Origin: Bombyx mori
Lineage: Eukaryota; Arthropoda; Insecta; Lepidoptera; Bombycidae
Assembly (NCBI RefSeq): GCF_030269925.1
Contig: NC_085123.1
Span: 5,456,001-5,520,000 of the forward strand
Length of the DNA: 64,000 nt
Reading direction: 5' to 3'
The translations under genes were made by a program, and so were the position numbers. Positions within the stretch are counted from its first letter, which is position 1. The number at the start of each line of letters is the position of its first letter. Under the pieces are notes generated by a model, which made no database searches, had not been told where the DNA came from, and saw only the letters and a program-made list of their open reading frames with translations. Shown piece by piece: positions 9,757 to 24,000 of the stretch.

Positions 9757-10744
9757 TATTTGTTTATTTATCGCAATAAAAAAGCTAAATTTTACAAAAA
9801 TTTTTTGCTTTGCGTACCCGTACGACTTGAGGGCTTGGTTTGCTTTAACTGCGGATTCATGGAATTTGGATAAACTTCCTTCAACAAATCAGTCCTCAAC
9901 TTGATAAAAGGAACATTGTTTTCCACTTAGGTTAAGTGTTAAGTGATCTTGTCAAGGTATCGGGACATCAGTTTGCAGAAATGAACATAGAGTAGGATAG
10001 CTATTTTAGAATGGATAGAATACCGTAATGTCAGAATTGTGGTAGAGATATTTTCAAGGTAAGCATATATATGTCGGCACACGTCAGGGATGGCTAAGCG
10101 GTAGGTTCCGTCATCACTCGTATTCGATTGAACTCAGTTTAGTCAATAAAACTTTTCAATAATAATTATTGAAACTCAACACACACAACTTTCACAATGA
10201 CAGGATAAACCGACAGTTTCGTTGCACATACCGACAGACCGACTGACCGACTGACTGATTGACAGAGACTCACTGACTAAGACGGACAGAATTACTGTCT
10301 GACACGGAATGCCACGACTCTGTCCACGTACCGCCATTTTATACTGTGGCGTTACGGAGTCTACCCTTCATTTTGTGATATTTATCAAAACAACATTTCA
10401 TCATTTAAAATAATAATCAAAACCACCGTCTTAATATTACTAAAAGTCGTAATCCACGACATATATATTAAATATATTATGTACATAGTTCCGAACGAAC
10501 AACATTCGTCCTGTCGATCTACCAAGTAATATCATCCGCTTGTTGTAAAACCCCTTCTATACGGTCAATAAGTATTTTTACGATTTCTTTGTACGATAAA
10601 GCAATGTATTTATATAATTATTTTTTGGATTGCTTATTTTTGATGAAAATACAATAATATGCTGTAACTTTAATTGGACTTTAGTAAATCATCCGCATAC
10701 AGCAGTACAGCAGTACAGATCTTAAATTGTCATATTTATCTTTA
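9757..10744. other. Non-coding stretch with imperfect GACT repeats
   Basis: No gene seen. Around 10225-10280 there is a run of ccgactgactga-like units. A speculative first coding exon (ATG 10309, donor at 10328) lies here. Confidence 0.5.
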
Positions 10745-10992
10745 ACTAGCTGACCCGGCAGACTTCGTAGTGCCTCAATCAATAAATAAAAAACCTAAAC
10801 TTTTGGGGGATACATTAAGGGAAAAACAAAATTGTTATTTTTATTTAATTCCAAGTATTTTCATATTTATCTTCATATTAAACCTTCTCTGGACTTCCAC
10901 AATTAATTCAAGACCAAAATTAGCCAAATCGGTCCAGCCGTTCTCGAGTTTTAGCGAGACTAACGAACAGTAATTCATTTTTATATATATAT
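10745..10992 (-). mobile_element. Non-autonomous Helitron-like element, family A
   Basis: On + it starts actagctgacccggcagac and ends ttcatttttatatatatat. Read on the minus strand, it begins in a TA-rich start next to cgagaacggctggaccgatt and ends CTAGT, as Helitrons do. Five other copies are in the window. Confidence 0.65.
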
Positions 10993-11883
10993 ATTGTTAC
11001 ATTGGTCCAAAGTAGTCATAGACTTTAGGTACGGAACGTAACTTAACATTTACAAAACTCCTTTCGATCCGTCCTACAAATCTGTACAGAACTAATGTTC
11101 AACGGGGTCACCTTGTTTCTTGTCAGTTCAAATGTTAGAAAAGCCTCCCGATAAGTTAGACGTCTTCGCTCCTCGTTTCGCGGTATATGTTCAGGGTTGC
11201 CAACTTCGATGAGTCATCAGCAAAGCCACAGAGTATCGACGTTGACAGCAATATATTGCAAAACAAGTGAACTTTCGATATTCGAACGATTAAAAAAAAT
11301 CAATACACCCATTTGTTGAAACAAATCGTATGCTACCGTTGATGTTGCTCTATCTGTCAATAGGACAATCGACGACCTCCACAGATTTATTTTAATGTAG
11401 TTAATGGGGTGCTTTGAGGACAGAGATACTTCCATCATCTTCTTTACATCATCGCTCAAGCCATCGCAGTAGCCTTCATGCATACTACAATATTCATTCA
11501 TGGTACGTTTATAAGAACTTTTTTGTCACGTACCATCCCGCTCTGAAACAAACTTTCCTCCGTGATATTATCATGACACGACCGTCACTTGAGGTTTGAG
11601 GAGAGCTCTTAAGATAGGCAGCCGTTTGACTATCTCGCTAGCAAATTAATTAAATTAAAATCTACTATCCTACGTTATCTATTATGAAATTACGAAAAAG
11701 TTATATTGTTATCATTTTTTTATTTGAAAGAAAGCACAACCCTAACGAGCTCTTGCCTACAGTGTGTTTTGTCCTTTTCGATCGTGTTTAAGCAAGCTAT
11801 TTAATCTGTGGACAAAATTTACGGAGCCAGTTCGCTTGTAATAATATTATTAAAGACTTAACATATATTTATTTATTGTTTAG
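10993..11883. other. Non-coding, upstream of first visible exon
   Basis: No recognised repeat. Several short open frames (such as 11217-11501 minus) lack any domain. Ends in the pyrimidine-rich acceptor of visible exon 1. Confidence 0.5.
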
Positions 11884-12094
11884 GATATCTCCATCTGGTT
11901 ATCGTATCACTGGTGGTGGCAGACGCGAGCTCAAGTGACAAACGACCTGGCTTCGTGGTGGAGCCACCGTCGCGGCTATTGTGGCCGTCGACTCGGGGCG
12001 CACACGCGGAATGCCGAGCAACTGGTCATCCAACTCCCGACGTCTACTGGGTCACTGCTGAGGGGCAGGTGCTAACTACTATCCCTGGACTGAG
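11884..12094 (+). CDS. Dscam-like visible exon 1: signal peptide end, Ig1 first half
   Basis: Acceptor follows ttgtttag and the donor is gtaaga. The exon enters in phase 1 and reads YLHLVIVSLVVADA, the hydrophobic core and cleavage region of a signal peptide. It continues into Ig1 with the first cysteine in AECRATGHP and the core tryptophan in VYWVT. The initiator ATG must be in an upstream exon. One weak candidate is ATG at 10309 ending before gtaccg at 10328, which would keep phase. The rest of Ig1 is 13 kb downstream. Confidence 0.9.
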
Positions 12095-15000
12095 GTAAGA
12101 TTGTGAATGTGTATTTCAAAATAACCTTAGTATTCACAGTGTTTTTGCGGCCTTCACATGTGAGAGGAGTAGAGCGTACAAAAGAAGAAAAAAACGTTTG
12201 GGTGTTCTAAATTTAAGAATAAATGTTTGATTTGTTTATTTTTGCAAGCTATAGACTTGATTAAAGGTTTAGACAGATATATACAGTAGGCTAGCTTTAT
12301 CTGATCTTTTAACTACTTTTGAAATCAGAAATCATAATCGAATAAAATAAAATTGTTATTATTGTTATTACACAAAAATCAATATATTTTAAAACTCTTT
12401 CTTGCGTCTATACCTAATACCTACCGTTGCTACCTCCTCTCTGTCTGTTCTTGATACAGGCTTTTTCAGGTCCAGTAATTTTGTGCGCGAAAGATTTTAT
12501 AGAAAGATATCGTAGTAAGTTCCTCCTGAGAATTTTCACTAACAACAAAAACTTTTAAACAAAATGTTTCTTTTAAGACTCTAATACAAATATATAGTTC
12601 TACCCTACTTTAATACATGGTTATTATTTTTATTGCTTATATGGATGGACTAGCTCACAGCCTACCTGGTGCTAAGTGGTAACCGGAGCCCATAGATATC
12701 TACAACGTAAATGCCGCCACCCATCTCGAGAGATGAGTTTCTAAGGTCTCAGTTTTTACAGTACAACGGGTGCCCCACCCTTCAAACCGACACGCGTTAC
12801 TGCTTTAGCTGAAATAGATATAAAAGTCACGTTGCTATAACAGGTCGAGAGCTAATTGAATCACCAAATTTACTATTTAAATATCGACCAATTTACTAAT
12901 ATTTTTTATTTAAGTAATTTAAAATTAATTTTAATATGGTTTGTTACATTCAAAATTACAGAACTATATACTACTATAATACTACTGCTACTACTACTAC
13001 TGCTATAATATATACTAATATACTATAATTCTAATACTACCTTCACTGAACATCACTAATGTCTATTTAATTGAACTCGACATAACAGTGTGTTCGGCCT
13101 TTGAATTATACACATTACAGTATATTACACAGTACATAGTAACACGTAAAGATAATTTGCCTAATGGCTTCATTGTGACAACATTAAAATTCGCAAATAA
13201 GTTTAGAAAGAAAAAAAAAGTATTATACTAAATATTCTAGTCCCTTGAAATTAGATTTTAGAAGACTTTAGATAAAATACGCCCCTTGGCAGGCGGCTTA
13301 ATATCATTCATGACGACATAATTACAAGAAGGTTATAAATTCCAAACGAAACGAATTAAATTCAAACGTTTATGGTACCATGAAAATTACGCGGCTGCGA
13401 ACGCGAAGCCATAGTGTAATGATATAAATGTTTATATTTAGATTATTGTACTACTGGGACATAAATAGTCACGGTTCCAGAAACGGGCGTAATAATTACA
13501 AAAAAGTTTTTATTTTTTATTGCTTAGATGGGTGGATGAGCTTACAGCCTACCTGGCGTTAAGTGGTTACTGGAGCCCAGAGACATCTACAAAGTAAATC
13601 CGCCATCCACATTGAGATATAAGTTCTAAGGTTTCAAGTATAGTTACAACGGCTGCCCCGCCTTTCAAACCGAAACGCGTTACTGCTTCACGGCAGAAAT
13701 AGGCAGGGTGGTGGTACCTACCCGCGCGTACTCACAAGAGCTCCTACCGCCAGTAATACAATCAATTTGGATAATTAAGATTATTTTTCAAAGCTCTTAA
13801 TAATTCCAGTTTACCTTATGTATCTTCTTTATTTATATATTTCTAGTAGATTGTTTAATTATGTTGTTAAATCCAGACCCTTCCAAAGGAAGAGGAAGAG
13901 GAAGTGTGAAAGCAGCCCCTTTAATCAACAAATTAAAGAGCGGACGGTTAGCGTGGTATGGACATGTGATGCGTAGAGAGAAGATGCGTGTAACTAGAAG
14001 ATGTATGGAAATGGTAGTGCAAGGTAGAGGGGGAAGAGGTCGACCGAAGAAGACATGGATGGAGTGTGTGAATGACGATACGAGAGAGAGAGAGGAGTGA
14101 GTGTTGAGATGAGAGAAGAGAATGGAAGTGAAAAATTAGCTGTACCGACCCCACCTAGTGGGATAAGGAGGAGAAAAGACGAAGATAACCAGACCCTTTC
14201 AAAGAGAATGAATACCACACCTAATTTATTGGTATCGCATTAATTAGTAACATAAGAACCGATTGACCTGACTTGGCACTTACTTTAAGACTTTACTCGA
14301 CGCGATAAAAAAAAACGATCTTATGATCTGTGCGAATAGAGTTAAAATGTTAAATAAGCTATTTTTGAATATTAATTTTGTTGTCATTGAAATAAACTAG
14401 TTAAAATTTAAATTTAAATAGATTTTAATGTTGATTTTTTTCCCTTGAAACGTTGCACCAGCAATATCTTGAAATGCCACAAGCATCATAAATGACGCTC
14501 AAAAAAAAATTACAATAACTCTTATTTATTTTATTTATTTATTTATTTATTTATGTACACACAGAAAAGAGGACATAATACAGAGTAATAAGAAAATTAT
14601 GTACAAAGGCACTGCTTATTTCTTTAAGAAACCTCTTCCAGCAGACCTGGAAGAAAGAAAAGACCTGGAAGGAGGAGAAATCTTATTTCGAAACGTAAAA
14701 AAAGTCTTTCAATGAGGACACGAGGAATAATTTAGACGACGGAAATCAGTGAGCTAATATTAATAGACTTCGTGGAACTGACTGTCATTAATATACTGTG
14801 TAATCTTTAATATTTGCCGTTCGATTGTGTTTATTAATTGGAAAAGTTACGTTTTCCTTTGAGACTGAAACGTGTTCATTCTAATTGCGCGTTTTCATAC
14901 GTCGTTTCGGATCTTCCCGATCGACTAACGGTGCTTTTAAGTACCTCAAGCACCGGTCATCATTCTTGTCGAACCCGTCGCTAGCGGTGAAGGGCTTGGC

Positions 15001-18000
15001 GAGTAAACTAACCTACAGACACACTGAGTTTCTCGTCGGATCTTCTCAGTGGGTCGCGTTTCCGATCCCGTGGTAGATTCTGCGAAGCATTGCTCTTGCT
15101 ATAGTCAGTGTTAGCAACTTTGCCAGTGCCCCGTGGGCTCATCTACGTGTTAGGAATACGCTGAAATAGTCTCTCAGGACCAGCAGCACAGGTAGCATAA
15201 AAAAAATAAAGCGCGTTTTTTTTAGCTTCAGTTTTAAAGATAGACACAAGCAGGCAGAAAATGGACCATATGGTGCCCCCGGGTGCACATCTATCTCAAC
15301 AATGCCATCGCAATTTTGTCGGCAAATGAACGGAGCAGTAGAAATAAATTAATAAAATGCGTATTATCTTTGTGACAAAGCAAAGGTATCAATCACCGCA
15401 TGTTTAATCGAAAAAATACATAAAATAGAAGTTGCGGTGCTGAAGCTAGTGACTCACTTATATTAAAGCTAATTTAAAAAAAAACAGCAATTAGTAAAAG
15501 GTACTTGAAAATCTTTCTATGTTAGTGGTCACTTAAAAATGTGTGCTTATCATTATCTTATTTTTATACACATCTGTATTTATAATAGTAAATGGTACGT
15601 TCTTGACGCATATATGGCCACAAACCCTAAAATAAAACAATATCCAGCCGTAAAGCCAACCATAAATACTTAGTATTGTATTTCGAGGATCCACAAAAAA
15701 CACTTACAAAACTTTAAGGTCAACAACCTCACTCACGGAATCTCACATGGCGGCTGGTTTAGCACACGTCATATATACATACATATAAGCATAAATTTTA
15801 CATCAAATGGTTTGCTCGGGGCTGGTTTTAATACGCGGTGTAAGTACGTTGGAAAACATAATATTATTAATATTCAAAAAATGGAATAGAATAGAAATAT
15901 TCGATCGTGAAAAAACTCATGAACCACATCGATCGCCTTCGATCAGCAATGATAGAAACAGTGAAACGATTTAGTATGTTGTTATTCAGTAAACAAGTAT
16001 TTAGATATACGATCAGGGTACTAAATTAGAAATGATAACCACCTTTTTGGATTTTTTTCATTTTCCGCACAAAAAATTTACTATCTACGGTGACATTTTG
16101 TTGAAGTTATGGTGTTGTCAGGGTCATAAATTAAAACATGAAGCATTAAAAAAACGTAGAAATTATAATATGTATATGTTCACATATGAAGTTGACGTAT
16201 GGTATACAGAAAAATAAAGACTTTTTATATATTATTTTGTTTATTTCTATCAGGTCATAAAAACCTTATATTAGTCATCCGACAAATATATATGCATATA
16301 TATAGTAATACCAAATTTAAAAACAAAACTGCGCCATTAATAAGAGAAAAAAGATTGTCCGAAAAAAACGTCACTGCTGTCTTCGGGCGTCGCTAAGTTT
16401 TTACTCAAAGGCTAATGACCAACAACGGCAGTCTTTCCCAGCTTCATATTTTTAATAAGTCCTTATGCTGCAAAGAAGTTTTCAAGACTGAAGCAGTTGA
16501 AACTCTTTATAAACTTAAGAAAAGAAGATGTTTCGAACGACATGTTTATTATCTCTTTTATCTGAATACGAGTATAATAAATTGTCACCGTAAAGTTGCC
16601 TCTTTAATCTGTACATAGAAATTTGCAGACTGCAAAATAAAAATACAGTCCTCAAAAAAAAAGCGATATAATGTCCACATATCCAATGATCCACATCGTC
16701 GATTATCTTTGATTTACAAAGTTAATATTATTAAATTGAAAGAAATACATAAGTTATTACATACCAAAGATATAGAGATATCAATTGCAAGGTGATTCAA
16801 TTAAAAAAAATACAGTTTTAACTATAAAATTTCAATAATGAAAATTAAATATTTGTTCTAAAGTTGTAAGGTATTATCTGTGTGAGCTCAATGGTCGGTA
16901 CCCCACGTCCTAACGGATCCATCAGATCCAATAACCTTTGCATTAGACGCCTTCAGCTCTGACACTAGGAGCAGGTTTAGGGACCCCGGTAACCGTACTC
17001 GTCGAACTCGATAAAGAGGTCGACGTGAAACCTAACCCCATACATCAGCCCGCTGAGTTTCTCGCCGGATCTTCTCAGCGGGTCGTGATTCTGATCCGGT
17101 AGTAGATTCATTCGCGAAGCAGTTGCTCTTGAGTTGTTAGGTCTCCTTCGGAGGCGCTCGGGCGGCTGTTAGCAAATCCCACCCCTTCTGGCTGAGCCTT
17201 TGCTCGCCCACCTGTCGTGGTGAAACTGGAAAGGCCTCCGGGCCACTAGTAATCCTTAATCCTTCAATCATAAAAAAAAGGTCGGTACCATCACCGCGTG
17301 GCTAAATATGTTGGACTTTATAGAATGCAAGACCATTTCTCTAGAATCTATCAGTACGGGTTACACAATTATAGTGAAAGATAAGAGGTGAATAGTACAG
17401 TATGTGTACCTTTTACATAGCATTTGATGGACGGTGAACTCATCTTTCGATCTAGAGCAATAAAAACGAAACTTTGCTAACTTAAGTAAGCCGAGTTTTC
17501 CGCAGAGCCTGCTAATAAATTGGTCGAGTTTCCGATCTGAGTCAGTTAAGATGAAGTTGGGAAGTGAAGACGTGTCGGTCCGTATGTGCTATGTATGTGT
17601 CGAGAACTTTACCCATCTTCGGCATAGTTCGCGTGTGCAATTACGGAACTTCCCTTTGGAACACATCGATGTGAATTGAGATGTAATATGAATTGTTGCT
17701 TTGTTGGAAATAGGAAAGTAAATTAATGGGAGATTTATTTATATATTTTGATAATGATATCTTATTGGGCAATACAATTCCGGCGTAATATGATATTTGA
17801 ACCATGTAAGAAAATGCCGGGAAATAACTTTTTTAGTGCATTATAAAAGCTCTTTTCCCTGTTTCGTTTATTTAAAATGTACATAACTAATAAATGTTAA
17901 TGGATGTTCACCGATTTCTCCGTTGTTTATGGACAGAATTAGAAAAATATTTTTTGTTTGAAAGCGTATAATGTCAATATAATGTCCTCGAAAAAATAAG

Positions 18001-21000
18001 AATAATAATCATTTTTTACATTCAACAATAAAATTAAAGGTAGCGTTTGCCAAAAACATAACTTAGTTAGGATGTAAGAGCATTGCATACAAATCCTCAT
18101 CATCATCATTCTCTTGCACTTCTTCCAATCACCTAGGGTCGGCGTCACATCCTTCCATACTCCTCTATTATATACCATTTCTTCTCTCACTCCCCTCTTA
18201 CGCATATCGTCTTTCGCAACCCATCCATTTCTTCTTAGGTCTATATCTTCCTCTAAAGCCCTCCACATCCAAAGTTAAAACTCTCATACAAACCTCATTG
18301 TCATTTCATCTCATCATATGTTCATACCATCCCAAACGTGCACTTCTCAACTTTTCTGTCAGAGGTGTCACTTTCAGACTTCCCCTAAGATATTACACAC
18401 AGTCTTGCAGACAAATATTTTACCTATTCGTCATTTAAAAAAAAAGAAAAGTAACAAATAAAAAGTCAAATAAAGAAATAAAATAGATTTTGTATGTAAA
18501 TATTTCAGTCTTCAATACCTTTATATAATATACAACTAGATGCTGACCGCATTTTATAACGCCATCTTGTTGTGTCTTTAAAGCGGTTAGTTGCCCTCAA
18601 TTAAGAAAAATAGTATTATTATTCGCCAATAGATGTCGGGAAGAGTTGATTATTGAAAATACGAATAAAACAATATTTTCTGAAAATAAATCGTAGCTAG
18701 ATCGATTTATTGCTCCCGAAATCCCCTTTATACTAAATTTTATGAAAATCGTTGGAGCTTTTCCGAGATTCAGATTATATATAGGTATATTAATATACAA
18801 GAATTGCGCGGCTAAAGGTATAAGATTTATATTTATTCTTGTCTATGATTGATTTTCGCTTTTTAGCTAGTATTTTTAATGCTTTCGGCTAATTTTGGCT
18901 TTCACTTAATAATAATCTATTTCAGTTCAGCACATTCATAAAATTTCTTCTTAAGATTTCTAACAATACTTCGAAAAATTTCATAACTCTCGAAGGCCGA
19001 CGTCAAAAGAGAGGTATAAATATAAATCAAGAAGATTTCTTCATTTCTAAATTAGAGCAATGTATACGTTTTAGATGTAATAAACCATTTCTATAGAAAA
19101 ATGTAATGAAACCAAAACACAATGAACCAGATTATGTTACCGAAAAAAAAAACTATATTCTGTTGAAATATTAAAATTTACAATAACAAAAAAGCTCGCC
19201 CATTGCGTGTCGACATGAATGGGCCGACGAGGCAGCCTATGGATATTTCAGGGTTATTACCGTCCAACTTGAGGCATGAGATTGAAATCTCACTTACGTT
19301 GAATGACGGCTCTCCACCCTTGAAACTGAAACGCATGAGCGCCTTTGGGTAGAAATAGATAGGATGGTGATACCTATACATATGGGCTTACAATTTAGTT
19401 TGGCTACAATTAAGTAAGAAAACAACTACGGATCATATCATCCCGATAGAGGAGTATAAATGGTATATGATAGAAGAGTATGGAAGGAAAAAACATGTTG
19501 CGTCGACCCCAGGTGACTGGGAGAAGGGCGGGATAATGATGATGAGAGGAGTATAAATAGTAGATCCGCTAACCATTTAACACAAAGTGGCCCTTGAGTT
19601 CGTTCACCTATCTGCGCAATAAGAAATAGCTTGAGTAGACAAAGAGACGGGACCGCCTACTCGTCGTCCCTTCTTATTAATTAGTAACAAGATTAATATT
19701 TAGTCACAAAAACAACAGTCTCACGTTCAAGGGCCTAAGCTAGTACATCTAGTTCTGGAGACATACACATTTATACTAAGAGAAAACTACACCCAGACTA
19801 GAATACTCAATATTTCTGAGAAAGTCCGTCTTGTTAATATTTCAGACTAAAGACCGACCTAAAGGCTGATATTTTTCAGAGCCTCTGTATGGCTCGGTAT
19901 GGTATTGGTACATCAATCTTTTTATTTTCGTTTGGCCAATTTCAACTATCGTTCAACAGTGACGAATACAATTTGAATACATTTCATTTTGCATTTTTAT
20001 CAGTAAAAAGCTGACCCTGCCAGACTTCGTAGTGCCTCAATCGATAAGTGAAAGACCTAAACTTTTGTATAAAATAAACTTAAAACAAACAAAAGGAATC
20101 GGGGGACACATCAAAGGGAAAACACAATTGTTATTTTTATTTAATTCCGAGCATTTTTATATTTATTTACCTTTTAAACCTTCTCTGGACTTCCACAACT
20201 AATTCAAGACCAAAATTAGTCAAATCGCCGTTCTCGAGTTTTAGCGAGACTAATGAACAGCTATTCATTTTTATATATCACTAATTATTGTGATCCGATC
20301 TAGGTAGTTCCTGTAGGATTATCGCAGAATAGTATTACACGAAAAATAAAAACTGATAAAAATTTACACCATCGCTTAAACATTCACCACATTCGTAGAT
20401 TTTGCAGGCTTGCCTTAGTTAGATTACAGAAAATCAATCATACAAAATTTGAAATCAATTTGATAAAAATGTGTGAGCAAAACAAGTTACCTACAAATAT
20501 ACTTTTGATTATTATTTAAAAAGAATGACTAAGACAATTATAAAAAAAACTAGCACAATTATCCTGTAGAACAAAACATTCAAATCATCTATAAAGACTA
20601 TCTTTATCATAATCATGGCAAAAAATTGCTCTACATTTTAAAACAACAAAACATTACATATACATAATCTTTAAAACGTACTCACTAACAACATTCCATC
20701 CGTATAAATGGAGCTGAAAAGTTCATAGAAGCCGTAAATTGTAATAAAATGCCGAGAGCTTCACAAATGGCCTTAGTGCATGTAGTAGAGAGGAGGCGGC
20801 CCGCGACGCCAAACTGAGCATGAAATAAACGATTATAGCGACAGTTGACGTATACGATATAGTGTGAGAACGATAAATGGTAGAGACACGTTCCTAGTTT
20901 TTTTTAAAGGGATTTAATGACCCGGGAACTAATACCTTAGACCTAGATACCTTAGGTCATGTTTTATTTTAATTTGAATGAAAACTGCACTATCCCTTTT

Positions 21001-24000
21001 TATATATGAAAAATGATAATACGAAGAGAAATGAAATGAAGTTGATTAGAAACATGGCATGGCATGGCATAAAATGAAATGAGATGAGATGAGACGATAT
21101 GGGATGAAATATAATCTCAGTAAAATGTTGATCATTTACTGAGACTTTTTCAGTGGACTTTTTGGAGGATTCCGAGAAGCTACGGTCAGTGGCTTTGTTT
21201 CATTTTCCCACATATGTGCACTTTTGTTTTTAACATTTGTTTCCTAAAAAGTCAATAAGCCTCCGTTATTACACATTTAAACTTAAAGAAACACTAAATA
21301 GACAAAATAAATCAAATCACACAACTTCAATCTTCGCGTTCCCGCCAAAAAGTCCTCCTAGTTTTCCATTTCTTTTTTTAAGACTACCTTCGGTTTTTAA
21401 CCTTAAAACAAGTAAGTTTTGTGTCAATTTGGTTAATAACGTAAATAGCACTGGTGAAGGGACATATGCGATCTCCGAGTATTAAACGGGTGTAGTGTGA
21501 TTGCTAACTAACAATTACCGATAGTGGGGTTTCAAGGATAGAACTGCTGTTATACATATAATGCAATTTAGATTTCGACTTCATTTCTCTAGGTGGGTGG
21601 CGATAATCATGTGATTTGATGGGTTCTGATAGTCACTTAATACCAGATGGGCCGTGAGCATATTCATAAGTAATAAGGGAAGAAAAAATAGTCCTTTTTA
21701 TTACCAAATAGAACTAGAGATGTGAGGAATTAAGGGTTGCCCACATGTAGTATAAGCTGCGCTGAGTTCTAAGGCAACTAACTTTTTTATATATGAATGT
21801 ATATATTTTTTAAAACTCAAACATATTATATGAAAGACCCAGACAGCTGTTTCAGGCATCTCCCCCGAAAAACGTTCTCTTTTACTTTTGGAATCTATCT
21901 TTCAGTTTTTTAGATAATTTTTCCTAAAGGTTTTTATTGTTCACTTGTATAATATGTACAATAAAATTACACATCAAATAATTTTATATTTGACATTAAT
22001 TTTATTATTCATGAAGAATTTTTTTGTTAATCTATTTAAAATCTTGTCAATACCCTGAATAAGAAAGGAAACATATCAAAACAATTAGTCGATTTCGCTA
22101 AGACATCAATTTTGAAATAAGCAGTCTTGGAGCCCTATTTTCGACGAAGCAAATAGTTTTCTTTACACATTATTTTGTTCATCTTAAGTACCAAGCCTAC
22201 GTGGTGATGTCAAACGACGACTAGTGTTAAATGTCAGACACAAATTATTGTCCGACCACTAATGGAATCTATTGTCGAACGAAAAATGGGACGAGACTGT
22301 GCTGGAGCTCTTGACACTCCATTATCGATGTCATTATGTTCGTCTATTGGAAATTGATCGGTTATTATCACTATTCTTTCGGTTTCTTTTTTGATAACGG
22401 ATTATTGAACGTCGCCTCTTCATCTATAAGAAACTACATTGTTTTATATTGTAATTTTGTTTAATATTTAACTTATCCCTCCCACGTTTTGTGAATCTTC
22501 GTAACATTCTCTTAATGGGGGAATTCTTACTCTGTAGAATTAGGCAGAATGGTAGTATACACTCGTTTAACCTTACGAACTAAACGAATACTTCCTGCTA
22601 CTAAGACTCTCTCACCATGTAATGAAATCTCTTAAAAGCTAATTCTAAATTAAAGTATTTCAGAAAAGTTATTTTTTTTCGGTGAGTGCGCCCTATTTGA
22701 TATCTCCATGAAACCTATAATAGATAGATGACAGTATCTTCTCAGTCTACACGAATATATTATGGCCAACCGATAACATAACCAATTTCCAAAAGAAAAT
22801 TACTTTCCTTTGTTACATACGATGCCGTATTGATGACGGAAAGTTTCCGAATACGAAATGGCGAGTTCGAAGTTAGCGGAAAACATTCACTATACGCCTT
22901 ACGTGAACTTTATCTCCACGAAATAGGGAATATTTTTGAAGTAAATGTCAATATTTGTTTGCCAAAGTTACGTATCACGTTCAAGAGGTGTCAGCGCTAA
23001 CGTTGCTCTGTTTACTTAAGTTAACTTAGCCAAAGTTTGGACACCTTACCCGACGAACTTTAGGGTTTACTCGGAAACAACTAACTTCATTGGTATGCCT
23101 TATTTGGAGAATCGTCTGAGCGTAAACTTGAGTGGATTTTATACTGATCAGAAGTAGGAGACTTTACTGACTGTTCTGTTATAAATTTTAAACTATCGAT
23201 TTCATAAGCTACTCCGAAGAAGTAGTTCTAGTTTAGTTTTTAAAAGTTCCTTAGCTAAATAGTTAAACTAATACTCTCTTTTCGCGTTCAACGTCAGTAA
23301 GTACGTACATTTATATGTAAAAAGTTAGGAAAATCACTTCACGGTCCACTTAGTGTTCGGTAATTAGAAAAGCACATGCACATTGGGAAGTCGTGGCTTA
23401 AAGAACAAAACTTGGTGATAAGGCCCTCTTGTCGTGGCCGCCGGAAATTACATACCCGATCCTGTGAACACAATGGTAAACAGTCGACGTCACCCTAAAC
23501 ACATCATTACAGATCCTCCCGATCCATTAACGGTGCTTTTAGGTACCTCAATCACCGGTCACGACGAAGGGCTCGACGAGTGAATTAACCCATTGACAGC
23601 TCACTGAGTTTCTCGTCGGATCTTCTCAGTAGGTGTCGTTTCCGATCCGGTGGTAGATTTTGCGAAGCACTGCTCTTGCTAGGGCCAGTGTTAGCAACAC
23701 TTCCGGTTTGAGCCACGTGAGCTCACCTACACATTAGGGTAAAGGGGAGTAGCTTCTCAAGGCTATCAGCATAGGTAGGAGAAAAAAGAAAAAAGAAGGT
23801 GATTGGGCGTACCGTGTGTACGTAGCGCTAGGTTCTACCATATCTATAACTACCGATAGCCGCATATGGGCAGCCATTAATAAAGTCTTTGATCTCATGT
23901 CTTTGTGCTTTTCACGTTGTTAAGACGCCAATCAATTCCAATATGCAGTCATCTGCTCTTATAAATTTCAAGAGGGTAACTAAAATATATTTATCTTCAA

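Noticed and set aside
13948..14218. Minus-strand frames rich in Ser and Leu
   Set aside because: Antisense of the LINE C-terminal fragment on the + strand.
16032..16618. Three consecutive short + frames
   Set aside because: AT-driven composition, overlapping, with no motif, splice or start context.
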